Position numbers and translations under genes: made by a program
Part shown: positions 24,457 to 31,898 of the stretch, one piece after another
Layout: every line of letters starts with the position of its first letter
Position numbering within the stretch: position 1 is the first letter of the stretch
Assembly (NCBI GenBank): GCA_020722725.1
Contig: DYKG01000007.1
Span: 65,181-106,092 of the forward strand
From: Candidatus Methylomirabilis sp.
GTDB lineage: Bacteria; Muiribacteriota; Ozemobacteria; Ozemobacterales; Ozemobacteraceae
Direction: 5' to 3'
DNA length: 40,912 nucleotides
The notes under the pieces: model-generated
Databases searched by the model: none
What the model saw: the letters and a program-made list of their open reading frames with translations, nothing else
What the model was told of the DNA's origin: nothing

Positions 24457-27333
24457 ATGGTCGGTAAATTTGTTAACAAGGTCGATTGTCAGGTTCAGCG
24501 TGAAGTTGAAGATTTGGTGACCGACCTGCGCTCAACTCTCATCACCAAACGACTCAAAGCAGTTAAAGAACTGGGGCGCCTCAAAACGCCGCTGGCAGTT
24601 GAACCTCTTGCCCAGGTTGCCGGCGATCGTTCGCGCGAAGTAAGATGCGCGGCCGTCGAGGCCCTCACCCTGATCGGTCCGCCTAATCTCACTCAGTTGC
24701 TTTTACCACTATCACACGACAAATCAGCCGATGTTCGCCTTCGGGTTGCCCATTCTTTCGGCATGAGCAATGATGACGATGCGGTGCGGTCGCTTATGAC
24801 TCTGATTCGTGATGCCAAAGATGCGGTGGCGAATATGGCTGCACGCAGTTTGTCGCGACATCCAAAATCAAGTCTGGCTCTTCTGATTCGGCTGTTTGGT
24901 GATAAAGAGTGGAAAATGCGTTCGCGGGCTGCAATGGCGATTAAACGCATGGGTACGGGCGCGGCTGAAGCGCTGAAATCCGCCCTTGAAGACAATGATT
25001 CGAACGTTCGTTTCTGGGCAGCCATCTGCCTGGGAAATCTGCGCGACCGAAGTCACAGCAAAATTCTTCTGGAAAAACTTCAGGATCGTGATATCGGGGT
25101 TAGAATCGCGGCATTGCGCGCTTTGCGCGAAATCGGCGACCCCCATGTCGCAAGCAAGCTTTTCGAGGCCCTTTCCCAGCCATCAGAACAGATTCGCGAC
25201 CTGATTTACGATATTTTGAAAGATTTCGGCACCCATTCGATTCCCTATCTCATGGAAAGCCTTTCAAGCGAATATTGGATGGGCAGAGCACTTGCCGCTC
25301 AGGCGCTGACAGAAATGGGCAGTGAGGCCATTGCCCCGCTGGTTAATGCTCTCGAAAGCCAGGATAAGGAAAGAAAATACTGGGCAATCAGAATTCTCGG
25401 CAAAATGCGCGAAAAAAGCGCTTACCCCGAAATTCGCCGCTTTCTGTCAGATCCCGATGCTGAAATTCGTATGGCTGCCCTCGAGGCAATGAGCAGTTAC
25501 CAGAACCCTGATTCGATAGCACTGATTATTGAGCGCTTTCTTGACCCTGCCTGGGTGGTCAGAAAACATGCCTGTAAGGCTATGGTTAAATTCGGCCGGG
25601 TAGCGGTTAATCAGCTTTTGAGCGCATTGAATTCGATCGAAGAAGACGTGCGATACTGGGCATTGCGCAGTATTGGCGAGATTAAACCTCCCGGAGCTTA
25701 TCAGCAGCTGATCAGGCTTTTCAAAGACAAATCCTGGACTATCAGAAAAACCACTTCTGACGTGCTCGGCACCTATGGCGAAGAGGCTCTGATGGAGCTG
25801 ACCGCTTTGGCAACCGATTCCTCAGACCATGAAATTCGTTACTGGGTTTTGCGTTCACTTGGAAAAATCGGTTCAAGTATTTCTTTGCCGCTTCTTTTCA
25901 AAGCGCTCGAAGACCAGTCTGAAGCCATTCGCGACGCTGCTCAAAAGGCTCTGGCCAATTATGGCTCAGAAGTAATCGACGATCTTTTCGCTTTGCTCAA
26001 GAGCGACAAGCGCAAGCTTCTTGAAAGTGTCTGCTCTACTTTTCAACGTATGGATAAGGATGTGGTGGTGCCCAAGCTCTGCCGCAATCTTGGTAAATTC
26101 GACGAACACATCAGTTACTGGATACGTCGCACTCTGACAGGTTTCAAGGACCAGGCTCGACCGTTGATACTGCAGATGCTTAATTCAAAAGCAGAAGAAG
26201 TAAGAAGGCAGGCAATACTTGCAGTCGGCCAACTCGGCATCCAGAAAGATGCCGATCAGATATTGCCTCATTTGAAAGATGAATACTGGCCTGCCCGCAT
26301 CGCCAGCGCCGAAACTCTTGGAATTCTCGGCGATTCATGTGCGGTCAGTGCGCTTCTTGAGTCTCTCGAAGATGACGATGAAGACCTGGCTACCGCTGCT
26401 ATTGTAGCCCTTGGCCACATTGGTGACGATTCGGCAGTACCCGGGCTAATCTCAACTCTACAGCGTGAATCATGGACTCTGAAATTTCAGGCAGTAAAAA
26501 TTCTCGGCGAATTTCGGGCTTCTCGCGCTTTTGTCGATCTGCTCAAACTTCTCGATGAAGACACCCTTGATCTGAAAATTCATATCATTAAATCCCTGGC
26601 TAAAATCAACCATCAGCGAAGTTACGAAGAACTCAAAAAAAGATTTGAAAAAGAAAAAGAGCTTGAGTCTCGACTTGCCTATATTGAGGCGCTGGCAGAA
26701 ATTGGCAATCCCGCCATTATTAACGACCTGGTTACGCTTGCCCGCCCGCAAAACGTATGGGAAGAAAGGCGCATGGCAATCAAGGGGCTTGGTATAATCA
26801 AAGCGTCTCAGGCAAAAGCCGTTATGATTGAAGCATTGAAAGATAAAGACCCGGTTATCAGCCGTGAAGCTCTTGTGGCTCTTGAAGCCGTTCTTTCACC
26901 TGAAGAATTTCAGAAGACTGAAAAGGCATTTACTGCCGCAAGAAAACGCCAGGAGGAATTCCAGAAAGCCTTCAATGAGGGAATGAAGCAGATGCGGCTT
27001 GGTGCTTTGCGTGATGCCGAAAAATACCTGAAGGATGCAATTAAAATCAATCCCAGAGCCGCTTATGTTTATTCTGCACTTGGTAACCTCTATTACAAAA
27101 CCGGTAAATTGATCGATGCAACCAAGGCCTATGTCATGGCAACCAATATCAACCCTGAAGATATCACGCTCAAACTGAATCTGGGAATGGTTTATTACCG
27201 CCGCCGTGCCTATAGAGAAGCCTTGCAGGTTTTTGACAAAATTTTGAAGACTGCCGGTCCCAAAAGCCAGCAGGGCAGTTATTCTGAAAAGATGATGAAC
27301 CGCATCAAAATTGAAATGCAGCAGAGTGCCTGA
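24457..27333 (+). CDS. Giant HEAT-repeat protein with C-terminal TPR
   Basis: This 958-aa cytoplasmic protein consists of about 25 HEAT-like (PBS-lyase type) repeats of about 30 residues (roughly 20-800). Most carry an alanine-rich second helix and a D/E turn, for example VRFWAAICLGNLRD and IRDAAQKALANYGS. It ends in TPR units (about 825-945: GALRDAEKYLKDAIKINP, then GKLIDATKAYVMATNINP). No enzyme domain is visible, so it is a binding scaffold. ATG 24457 has GAGG eight bases upstream, better than TTG 24451. It is six bases from the next gene, implying coupled expression. Confidence 0.85.
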   Translation: MVGKFVNKVDCQVQREVEDLVTDLRSTLITKRLKAVKELGRLKTPLAVEPLAQVAGDRSREVRCAAVEALTLIGPPNLTQLLLPLSHDKSADVRLRVAHSFGMSNDDDAVRSLMTLIRDAKDAVANMAARSLSRHPKSSLALLIRLFGDKEWKMRSRAAMAIKRMGTGAAEALKSALEDNDSNVRFWAAICLGNLRDRSHSKILLEKLQDRDIGVRIAALRALREIGDPHVASKLFEALSQPSEQIRDLIYDILKDFGTHSIPYLMESLSSEYWMGRALAAQALTEMGSEAIAPLVNALESQDKERKYWAIRILGKMREKSAYPEIRRFLSDPDAEIRMAALEAMSSYQNPDSIALIIERFLDPAWVVRKHACKAMVKFGRVAVNQLLSALNSIEEDVRYWALRSIGEIKPPGAYQQLIRLFKDKSWTIRKTTSDVLGTYGEEALMELTALATDSSDHEIRYWVLRSLGKIGSSISLPLLFKALEDQSEAIRDAAQKALANYGSEVIDDLFALLKSDKRKLLESVCSTFQRMDKDVVVPKLCRNLGKFDEHISYWIRRTLTGFKDQARPLILQMLNSKAEEVRRQAILAVGQLGIQKDADQILPHLKDEYWPARIASAETLGILGDSCAVSALLESLEDDDEDLATAAIVALGHIGDDSAVPGLISTLQRESWTLKFQAVKILGEFRASRAFVDLLKLLDEDTLDLKIHIIKSLAKINHQRSYEELKKRFEKEKELESRLAYIEALAEIGNPAIINDLVTLARPQNVWEERRMAIKGLGIIKASQAKAVMIEALKDKDPVISREALVALEAVLSPEEFQKTEKAFTAARKRQEEFQKAFNEGMKQMRLGALRDAEKYLKDAIKINPRAAYVYSALGNLYYKTGKLIDATKAYVMATNINPEDITLKLNLGMVYYRRRAYREALQVFDKILKTAGPKSQQGSYSEKMMNRIKIEMQQSA

Positions 27334-27339
27334 GCCAGA

Positions 27340-28155
27340 ATGAAAAAATGGCTGGCAACTTGTGTTCTAACTCTGCTTGTGGCAGCAAAACTTCTGGCGG
27401 TAAGCTATTGCCCGGGCTGTAATTTTCGCCTTTCTGAAGGCGCCTTTCAATGCCCGAAATGTCTCAGAATGGTCAAATGGCCATATACTCCAGCACGCAG
27501 CGAAAAAGCCAGAGTAATCGTTAGAACAGGCAAAGATGCTTTTATCCGGCATCCCCGGTCGCAAAACCGGGCCTGGAAATCTGCTGCCAACGCTGGCGGC
27601 GATCTTTCCGGCCAGATCGGCAGCTGGGGTTTTGTAACCGGTCTGCGTTATCTCATCTGCTTTGATGTTCCCCGGGCTTTTGCCGAAGCGGGTTTGAATC
27701 TATCTGAATTCAGGCTTAGGCAGGCAAAACTGAGGCTGGTTATTGCTGACCGGAATATTAATCAGCAGGTTCCCGTGCGGGTTTACCCGCTTACCCGGCC
27801 ATTCCTTGAAGGCAACAACAGATTTCATATCCGTCGTCGCAAAGCAGATGGCTGCAACTGGGAATTCAGTGCGCCGTTGCTTTCGTGGCATATACCCGGC
27901 GGCGATTATCTCGAATCTCTCTCAGCACCGGGAATCCTGGGGCTAAACTCGAAACATGAAGTCTTTATCGACGTTACCGAGATTTTTGCCATGCGTTTCG
28001 CCGAATTAAAAACTACCGGGGTCTGGAATGACCCGGGCCTGATCATTATGCGTGACCATCAGATACCATCCAGCTGTACCTTCTTGAGCATTTACAGCCT
28101 TGAAACGAAACCCCGGGGTCAGCAGGTGATTTCGCCCCAGTTATTTCTTTATTGA
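27340..28155 (+). CDS. Exported zinc-ribbon protein with DNRLRE-like domain
   Basis: This 271-aa protein has a signal peptide (about 1-20). Immediately after it lies a zinc-ribbon pattern CPGC (24-27) and CPKC (38-41). The remainder resembles the DNRLRE carbohydrate-binding-like fold: LICFDVPRAFAEA, then beta-strand pairs such as KLRLVIADRN and VPVRVYPLTRPFLEGNN, and FIDVTEIF near the end. DNRLRE domains occur in secreted and cell-surface proteins. A zinc ribbon directly behind a signal peptide is unusual. The gene is six bases after the HEAT/TPR gene. Function is not known. Confidence 0.65.
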   Translation: MKKWLATCVLTLLVAAKLLAVSYCPGCNFRLSEGAFQCPKCLRMVKWPYTPARSEKARVIVRTGKDAFIRHPRSQNRAWKSAANAGGDLSGQIGSWGFVTGLRYLICFDVPRAFAEAGLNLSEFRLRQAKLRLVIADRNINQQVPVRVYPLTRPFLEGNNRFHIRRRKADGCNWEFSAPLLSWHIPGGDYLESLSAPGILGLNSKHEVFIDVTEIFAMRFAELKTTGVWNDPGLIIMRDHQIPSSCTFLSIYSLETKPRGQQVISPQLFLY

Positions 28156-28189
28156 CTGTCGCCTGATTCGTAGCAGCGACGTTGCAATT

Positions 28190-28203
28190 TTGTCGTGCGA
28201 CAA
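28190..28203 (+). promoter_or_regulatory. Palindrome upstream of hsp20 (possible enhancer site)
   Basis: TTGTCGTGCGACAA is a perfect 6-bp inverted repeat with a 2-bp spacer. It lies about 54 bases upstream of the sigma-54 -24 box, near the distance expected for an activator site. Confidence 0.45.
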
Positions 28204-28247
28204 TTCGGTGAAGAGGGAATATCCGCATAAAAAGCGGGTTTTGTGAG

Positions 28248-28264
28248 TTGGCACAGGCTTTGCT
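28248..28264 (+). promoter_or_regulatory. Sigma-54 promoter of the hsp20 pair
   Basis: TTGGCACAGGCTTTGCT matches the sigma-54 consensus (TGGCAC-N5-TTGCT), with exactly 10 bases between the invariant GG (28250-28251) and GC (28262-28263). It lies 53 bases before the first Hsp20 ATG. Confidence 0.85.
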
Positions 28265-28316
28265 TTAAAGAAAAATGTAATCAATCTTAAACCAAGATTC
28301 AAAGGAGGATTTGAAT

Positions 28317-28763
28317 ATGTCTATATGGAATCTGTTAAAGGAAATGGAAACACTGCAGTCGCAACTCGGTGAACTCTCTAAAATCAGCGGTTTTGGCAGC
28401 TGGCCAAAAATGGCTTTTTTGCCTGGAGTTTCGGCCAGACATTTCCCTCTGATGAATGTTTCGAGCGATGACCAGAATATATATGTCGAAGCTCTAGCTC
28501 CTGGCCTTGCTACCGAATCTCTCAAAGTGTCGGCAGTGCGGGATAAACTTACCATCAGTGGCGAAAAAGCCCAGTCAAACATCGCCGAAGACAAGTTCCA
28601 CCGCAGTGAACGGGCAGCCGGCCGGTTTACCCGCACCATCGAACTTCCCGTTCCCATCGATGCTGACAGAGTTGGTGCCGAATACAAACTTGGCATTCTT
28701 AGCATCACGCTGCCCAAGGCAGAAGAAGCCAAACCCCGCCAGATCGAAATCAAGCTTGACTAA
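28317..28763 (+). CDS. Small heat shock protein Hsp20, first copy
   Basis: This 148-aa chaperone has an alpha-crystallin domain (about 45-140) with [20 protein letters not shown], the APGL segment and the [13 protein letters not shown] end. Its N-terminal arm of about 40 residues is family-typical in length. AAAGGAGG at 28301-28308 supports ATG 28317 rather than TTG 28311. It is the first gene behind the sigma-54 promoter and is followed 32 bases later by a second Hsp20. Paired small heat shock proteins commonly form mixed oligomers that hold unfolded proteins. Confidence 0.93.
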   Translation: MSIWNLLKEMETLQSQLGELSKISGFGSWPKMAFLPGVSARHFPLMNVSSDDQNIYVEALAPGLATESLKVSAVRDKLTISGEKAQSNIAEDKFHRSERAAGRFTRTIELPVPIDADRVGAEYKLGILSITLPKAEEAKPRQIEIKLD

Positions 28764-28795
28764 TTCAGATGATTTAAATGAAAGGAGAGACTACC

Positions 28796-29197
28796 ATGGC
28801 TGAAAAAACTGTTCCCGAAACCACAAATAATGAAAATGCTATTATTAAAAGAGAAATTACCCGCCATCCACAGGCTTTCATAACTCCGTTGACCGATATT
28901 TATGAAGAAGAAGATGGCCTGCATGTAATGGTTGATCTACCCGGCGTTGATCGTGACGGCCTCAAAATCAAGGTTGAAAACAGTCTTCTGACCATCGAAG
29001 GCCACGTTGAAACAAAAAAAGATCGCGCCTATCTGTTCCGCGAATTCGAACCTTCCAACTACTTCAGGCAGTTTGAACTGACCGACCTGGTCAATCAGGA
29101 AAAAATTCAAGCTGAACTCAAAAATGGGGTGCTGTCGCTCTTCCTGCCAAAAGCTGAAGAACTTAAACCAAGATCTATCGAAGTAAAATTCACCTGA
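28796..29197 (+). CDS. Small heat shock protein Hsp20, second copy
   Basis: A 133-aa alpha-crystallin-domain protein. The core (about 38-130) has LTDIYEEEDGLHVMVDLPGV, DRDGLKIKVEN, and NGVLSLFLPKAEELKPRSIEVK at the end. AAAGGAGAG lies six bases before ATG 28796. It probably shares the sigma-54 promoter with the upstream copy and ends at a strong terminator. Its sequence differs greatly from the first copy, so they are not a recent duplication. Confidence 0.93.
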   Translation: MAEKTVPETTNNENAIIKREITRHPQAFITPLTDIYEEEDGLHVMVDLPGVDRDGLKIKVENSLLTIEGHVETKKDRAYLFREFEPSNYFRQFELTDLVNQEKIQAELKNGVLSLFLPKAEELKPRSIEVKFT

Positions 29198-29213
29198 TCT
29201 GCCAAAACCTTAA

Positions 29214-29258
29214 AAAACCCGGCGTTGTTTCATCTGCAGCCGCCGGGCTTTTTTTTTC
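29214..29258 (+). terminator. Terminator of the hsp20 operon
   Basis: CCCGGCG (29218-29224) pairs perfectly with CGCCGGG (29241-29247) across a 16-nt loop, with an A run before and a run of about 10 T after. Confidence 0.92.
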
Positions 29259-29336
29259 CAAAAATTTCCTTGACAGTCTTTCTGGTTTTGAACACATTTC
29301 ATTTCTTGTATTATCAGCATCATTCTGGAGGACGTC

Positions 29337-29984
29337 ATGAGCATCAAGATGAAAAATATGGTTTCGGCTCTTGCCGCATTACTGCTGGTCTGGCAGCCGG
29401 TTCAAGCCGAGCTGGAAGGACCTTTGCGCGATCAGATGGAGTTTCTCGACTTTTCTGAAACCATGATTCGTGATGGGCTGTATGCAAAAACCGGTCATGA
29501 TGTTTTTAACAAGAATAAACGCGCGTTTGTTCGAGGAATTAAAGAACACAACGCGCCCAGAATCTACGAACCCGATGTGTACACCTGGGAACTGGCTATG
29601 GCAGAACATCGCAAAAAGCTTGATCAACTTGCGCCGCCATCCGCCCCGGGAATTGGTCTGGTAACCCCGTCTCCCCTGACTCCCCCGGCGCTGTTACCCG
29701 CAGACCCCAATGCCTTGCAGCTTACTCCGATTGGCCCACAGGCTGTTATCGAACAGGTTGTGCCTCTGCCCGACGATGCCCGGAATCGTATGAACCAGAT
29801 GGTTTATCGTGCCCGTCAGCGCGGTATTTATCCTGATAGAGACCTCAGGGTCGACGATATCAGACAGAGACTGGTAAATCATCTGAATTCCATGGGGCAA
29901 AGCGAAGCAATTCCGGCTTTGATGCCTGCTCTGCCGAACCTTCCACCCGGTAATCGCGGTGACTCTTACGATTCCGAGTTCTGA
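29337..29984 (+). CDS. Secreted proline-rich hypothetical protein
   Basis: I do not recognise this 215-aa protein. It has a signal peptide (cleavage near VQA, residue 24), a charged helical stretch (30-95), a proline-rich linker (about 99-125: PPSAPGIGLVTPSPLTPPAL), and a basic helical region (about 140-190). GGAGG precedes ATG 29337. It is 27 bases before the second copy of the 57-nt element. It may be periplasmic; no enzyme motifs are visible. Confidence 0.65.
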   Translation: MSIKMKNMVSALAALLLVWQPVQAELEGPLRDQMEFLDFSETMIRDGLYAKTGHDVFNKNKRAFVRGIKEHNAPRIYEPDVYTWELAMAEHRKKLDQLAPPSAPGIGLVTPSPLTPPALLPADPNALQLTPIGPQAVIEQVVPLPDDARNRMNQMVYRARQRGIYPDRDLRVDDIRQRLVNHLNSMGQSEAIPALMPALPNLPPGNRGDSYDSEF

Positions 29985-30010
29985 TCCGGGTTCCCAAAAA
30001 ATGTTTTGAT

Positions 30011-30067
30011 GGGCCGATCGCCGTGTGACGCGCAGGATGCGCTAATGCCATGGCGCGGCTCGCTTTA
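30011..30067 (+). repeat. 57-nt structured element, copy 2
   Basis: This is the second copy (see 19865-19921). Here the outer stem GGGCCG/CGGCTC, the second stem CGCC/GGCG and the hairpin GCGCA-GGA-TGCGC are all fully paired, counting one G-U. It begins 27 bases after the preceding stop and ends 98 bases before the next start, nearly the same geometry as copy 1. A T-rich stretch (CTTTATTTTTG) follows its stem. Confidence 0.75.
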
Positions 30068-30165
30068 TTTTTGATTGATAAAGATTTAATTTGATTCGTT
30101 TCTTTCTCTTTTAATCAGCCGAAAAATGTTGTAGGATAGCGCACTCATTTGAAAACAGGATTTCT

Positions 30166-31077
30166 GTGGCGCTTAAAGACTGGTTCTGGCTGATTTTTCT
30201 ATCGGTTATCTGGGGCAGCTCATTCATGTTTCTCAAAACTGCCCTGATAGAATTGCCGCCTTATTTCATTGTGCTTTTCCGGCTTTCGATTGCCTCAGTA
30301 TTTTTATTGTCGGTCTGTCGTCTGCGCCAATTGGGGTTTCCGGTTTCCGCTCAGGCTTGGTTTTCTCTGGGTTTCTTGGGCATAATCAATACTGCCGCGC
30401 CATTTCTGGCAATTACCTGGGCGCAGCAGTATATCGACACGGCAACCGCATCGATTTTAAATGCCACTTCACCTATTTTTGTCATGATTCTTGCCCAGTT
30501 TTTTACCGATGACGAAAAGCTCTCGGTCAACAAGATTTTTGGCGTTCTTTCTGGCCTTGCTGGAATAATCGTGATGGTTGCCCCGGGGCTGAATAACAGT
30601 TTTGAACTGGTAAACCTTGGGCCTTTTGGTGTCTTGTGCGGTACTTTCATGTATGCCGCGGCGGGAATCTACGCCAAGCGTTTCCGCCTGCTGCCGTCAA
30701 CGATGGTATCTGCGGTAAGTCTGCTTGGCGGACTGATTTTCATGCTGCCCGGATTGCTGTTTGTTGAAATCCCTGCTTTTTCGACTCTTCATCTCAAAAC
30801 CTGGTTATAGGTAGTTTTCTTGGGAATGATCTGTACCGGTACCGCTTACCTGATTTATTTTCGCCTGATTGCTTCATCGGGCGCTACCAATGCACTTCTG
30901 GTAACGCTTCTGATACCGGTGAGCGCGTTTGTTTTCAGCGTGACGATCATGAATGAAACAATCAGGAATAATGAGGTTTATGGCATGCTGCTTATCGGTG
31001 CCGGGTTGTTGATAATTGATGGGCGGCTGATCAGGTTTCCGGGGGTCAGAAGGTTCTGGTTTCCCCCGAAAACCTGA
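30166..31077 (+). pseudogene. EamA-family transporter split by in-frame TAG
   Basis: This is a DMT/EamA drug-metabolite transporter of the usual ~300-aa length, with ten membrane helices and two EamA halves. The start is GTG 30166 (CAGGA SD). Translation stops at TAG 30808-30810 after 214 aa. The frame continues without any other stop to 31077 and gives the expected second half (VVFLGMICTGTAYLIYFRLI, then LVTLLIPVSAFVFSVT). The TAG sits inside the TWL-x-VVFLG segment, where homologues have a sense codon. It may be a recent nonsense mutation, sequencing error or readthrough site. No TAG stop is used by other genes here. Confidence 0.85.
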
Positions 31078-31170
31078 CCGTATAAAAGCTCTTTTTTCGG
31101 TCGCTGAGCCCGTTTTAAACGTAACGCAGAAAAAAGGCTGTCCCATAGGAACTAGTTTAGCAAATTTGTC

Positions 31171-31193
31171 ATGCCACGACTTGATCGGGGCAT
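31171..31193. repeat. REP-like palindrome
   Basis: ATGCCACGA (31171-31179) and TCGGGGCAT (31185-31193) form a 9-bp stem with one mismatch around a CTTGA loop. This resembles the dispersed extragenic palindromes that occur near gene ends in many bacteria. It lies between the broken EamA gene and the rsgA fragment. Confidence 0.5.
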
Positions 31194-31201
31194 CTCAAGA
31201 T

Positions 31202-31651
31202 TCAGCCTTTCAAATGCTTTTTTACTTTTAGAACTTCGCGAGCCATTTTGCCAAAACCCCTTTCTTTGCGCCGCTTTTCAGCAACGATCTGGCTGAAACG
31301 GGCCGATTCTCTTTTCAATTTCTGGTAGCTTTGCAGTTTTTCAGGTAACAGAATACCATCTTCTATCGCTTTCTGAACGGCGCAACCAGGCTCAGAAATG
31401 TGGCTGCAATCAGAAAATCGGCATTGGGCAGCCAGATCTTCAATTTCGGCAAATGTTTCGCTCAGCCCCGCTTCTACATCGGTAATGCCAACCTCGCGAA
31501 GCCCTGGAGTGTCGATGAGAATGGCTCCGCTTTGCAGCTGATGCAGATGCCCCGAAGTGGTGGTGTGGCGGCCGCGGCCGGTTCCGTTGCCGATTTCAGT
31601 TGTTCGCTCGATCTGGCGACCAGTACGAGACTTCAATCTACTGTCTTTCGG
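31202..31651 (-). pseudogene. rsgA: rsgA (ribosome GTPase) 3' fragment
   Basis: About 150 codons match the C-terminal half of RsgA, a circularly permuted GTPase that helps 30S assembly. The fragment has the RGRHTTT segment, G3 motif DTPG and the zinc-binding CRFSDCSHISEPGCAV region. The OB fold and the G4 and G1 (P-loop) motifs are missing. The reading frame starts right at the 3' end of the tRNA-Ala gene (31652), so the front of rsgA was replaced. It is unlikely to be functional. Either a recombination event or an assembly join at the tRNA could explain it. Confidence 0.85.
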
Positions 31652-31724
31652 TGGAGCTGAACGGGATCGAACCGTCGGCCTCGACAATGCGAATGTCGCG
31701 CTCTCCCAGCTGAGCTACAGCCCC
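31652..31724 (-). tRNA. tRNA-Ala (CGC)
   Basis: On the minus strand this 73-nt gene starts GGGGCTG and ends CAGCTCC with discriminator A. The anticodon loop TTCGCAT gives CGC (Ala, reading GCG). The D-arm GCTCAGCTGGGAGAGC and the T-arm TTCGATC are typical. CC but not CCA follows the discriminator. Its 3' end abuts the rsgA fragment. Confidence 0.95.
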
Positions 31725-31790
31725 AAAATGATTAAGGCGATGCTGTCTTAATCACGACTATTATAGCACTTTAAGTTGATTTTAGTAAAG

Positions 31791-31828
31791 AATTCATCTG
31801 ATTATTTGAAAAAATAATCAGATGAATT
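31791..31828. repeat. Perfect 17-bp inverted repeat
   Basis: AATTCATCTGATTATTT (31791-31807) and its exact complement (31812-31828) flank a GAAA loop. It is AT-rich and lies between the tRNA-Ala gene and the KAS III-like gene. It could be a terminator for the latter, but there is no clear T tract on either strand. Confidence 0.8.
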
Positions 31829-31898
31829 GGTTAGAACAGTTAATGCTTTACGATAAAAAAAAGAATAAATGCAGGTTATTGCGTTTGAAAAATTCTGA

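Noticed and set aside
24457-27333. DNA-level repeats in the HEAT gene as a CRISPR-like or mobile array.
   Set aside because: The repetition is at protein level only; no conserved direct repeats with regular spacers occur.
29270-29298. TTGACA at 29270 as promoter for the secreted hypothetical protein.
   Set aside because: No acceptable -10 box at 16-18 bases; TATTAT at 29309 is too far away.
30808-30810. Pyrrolysine insertion at the TAG in EamA.
   Set aside because: EamA transporters are not known pyrrolysine proteins, and no pyl genes are seen.
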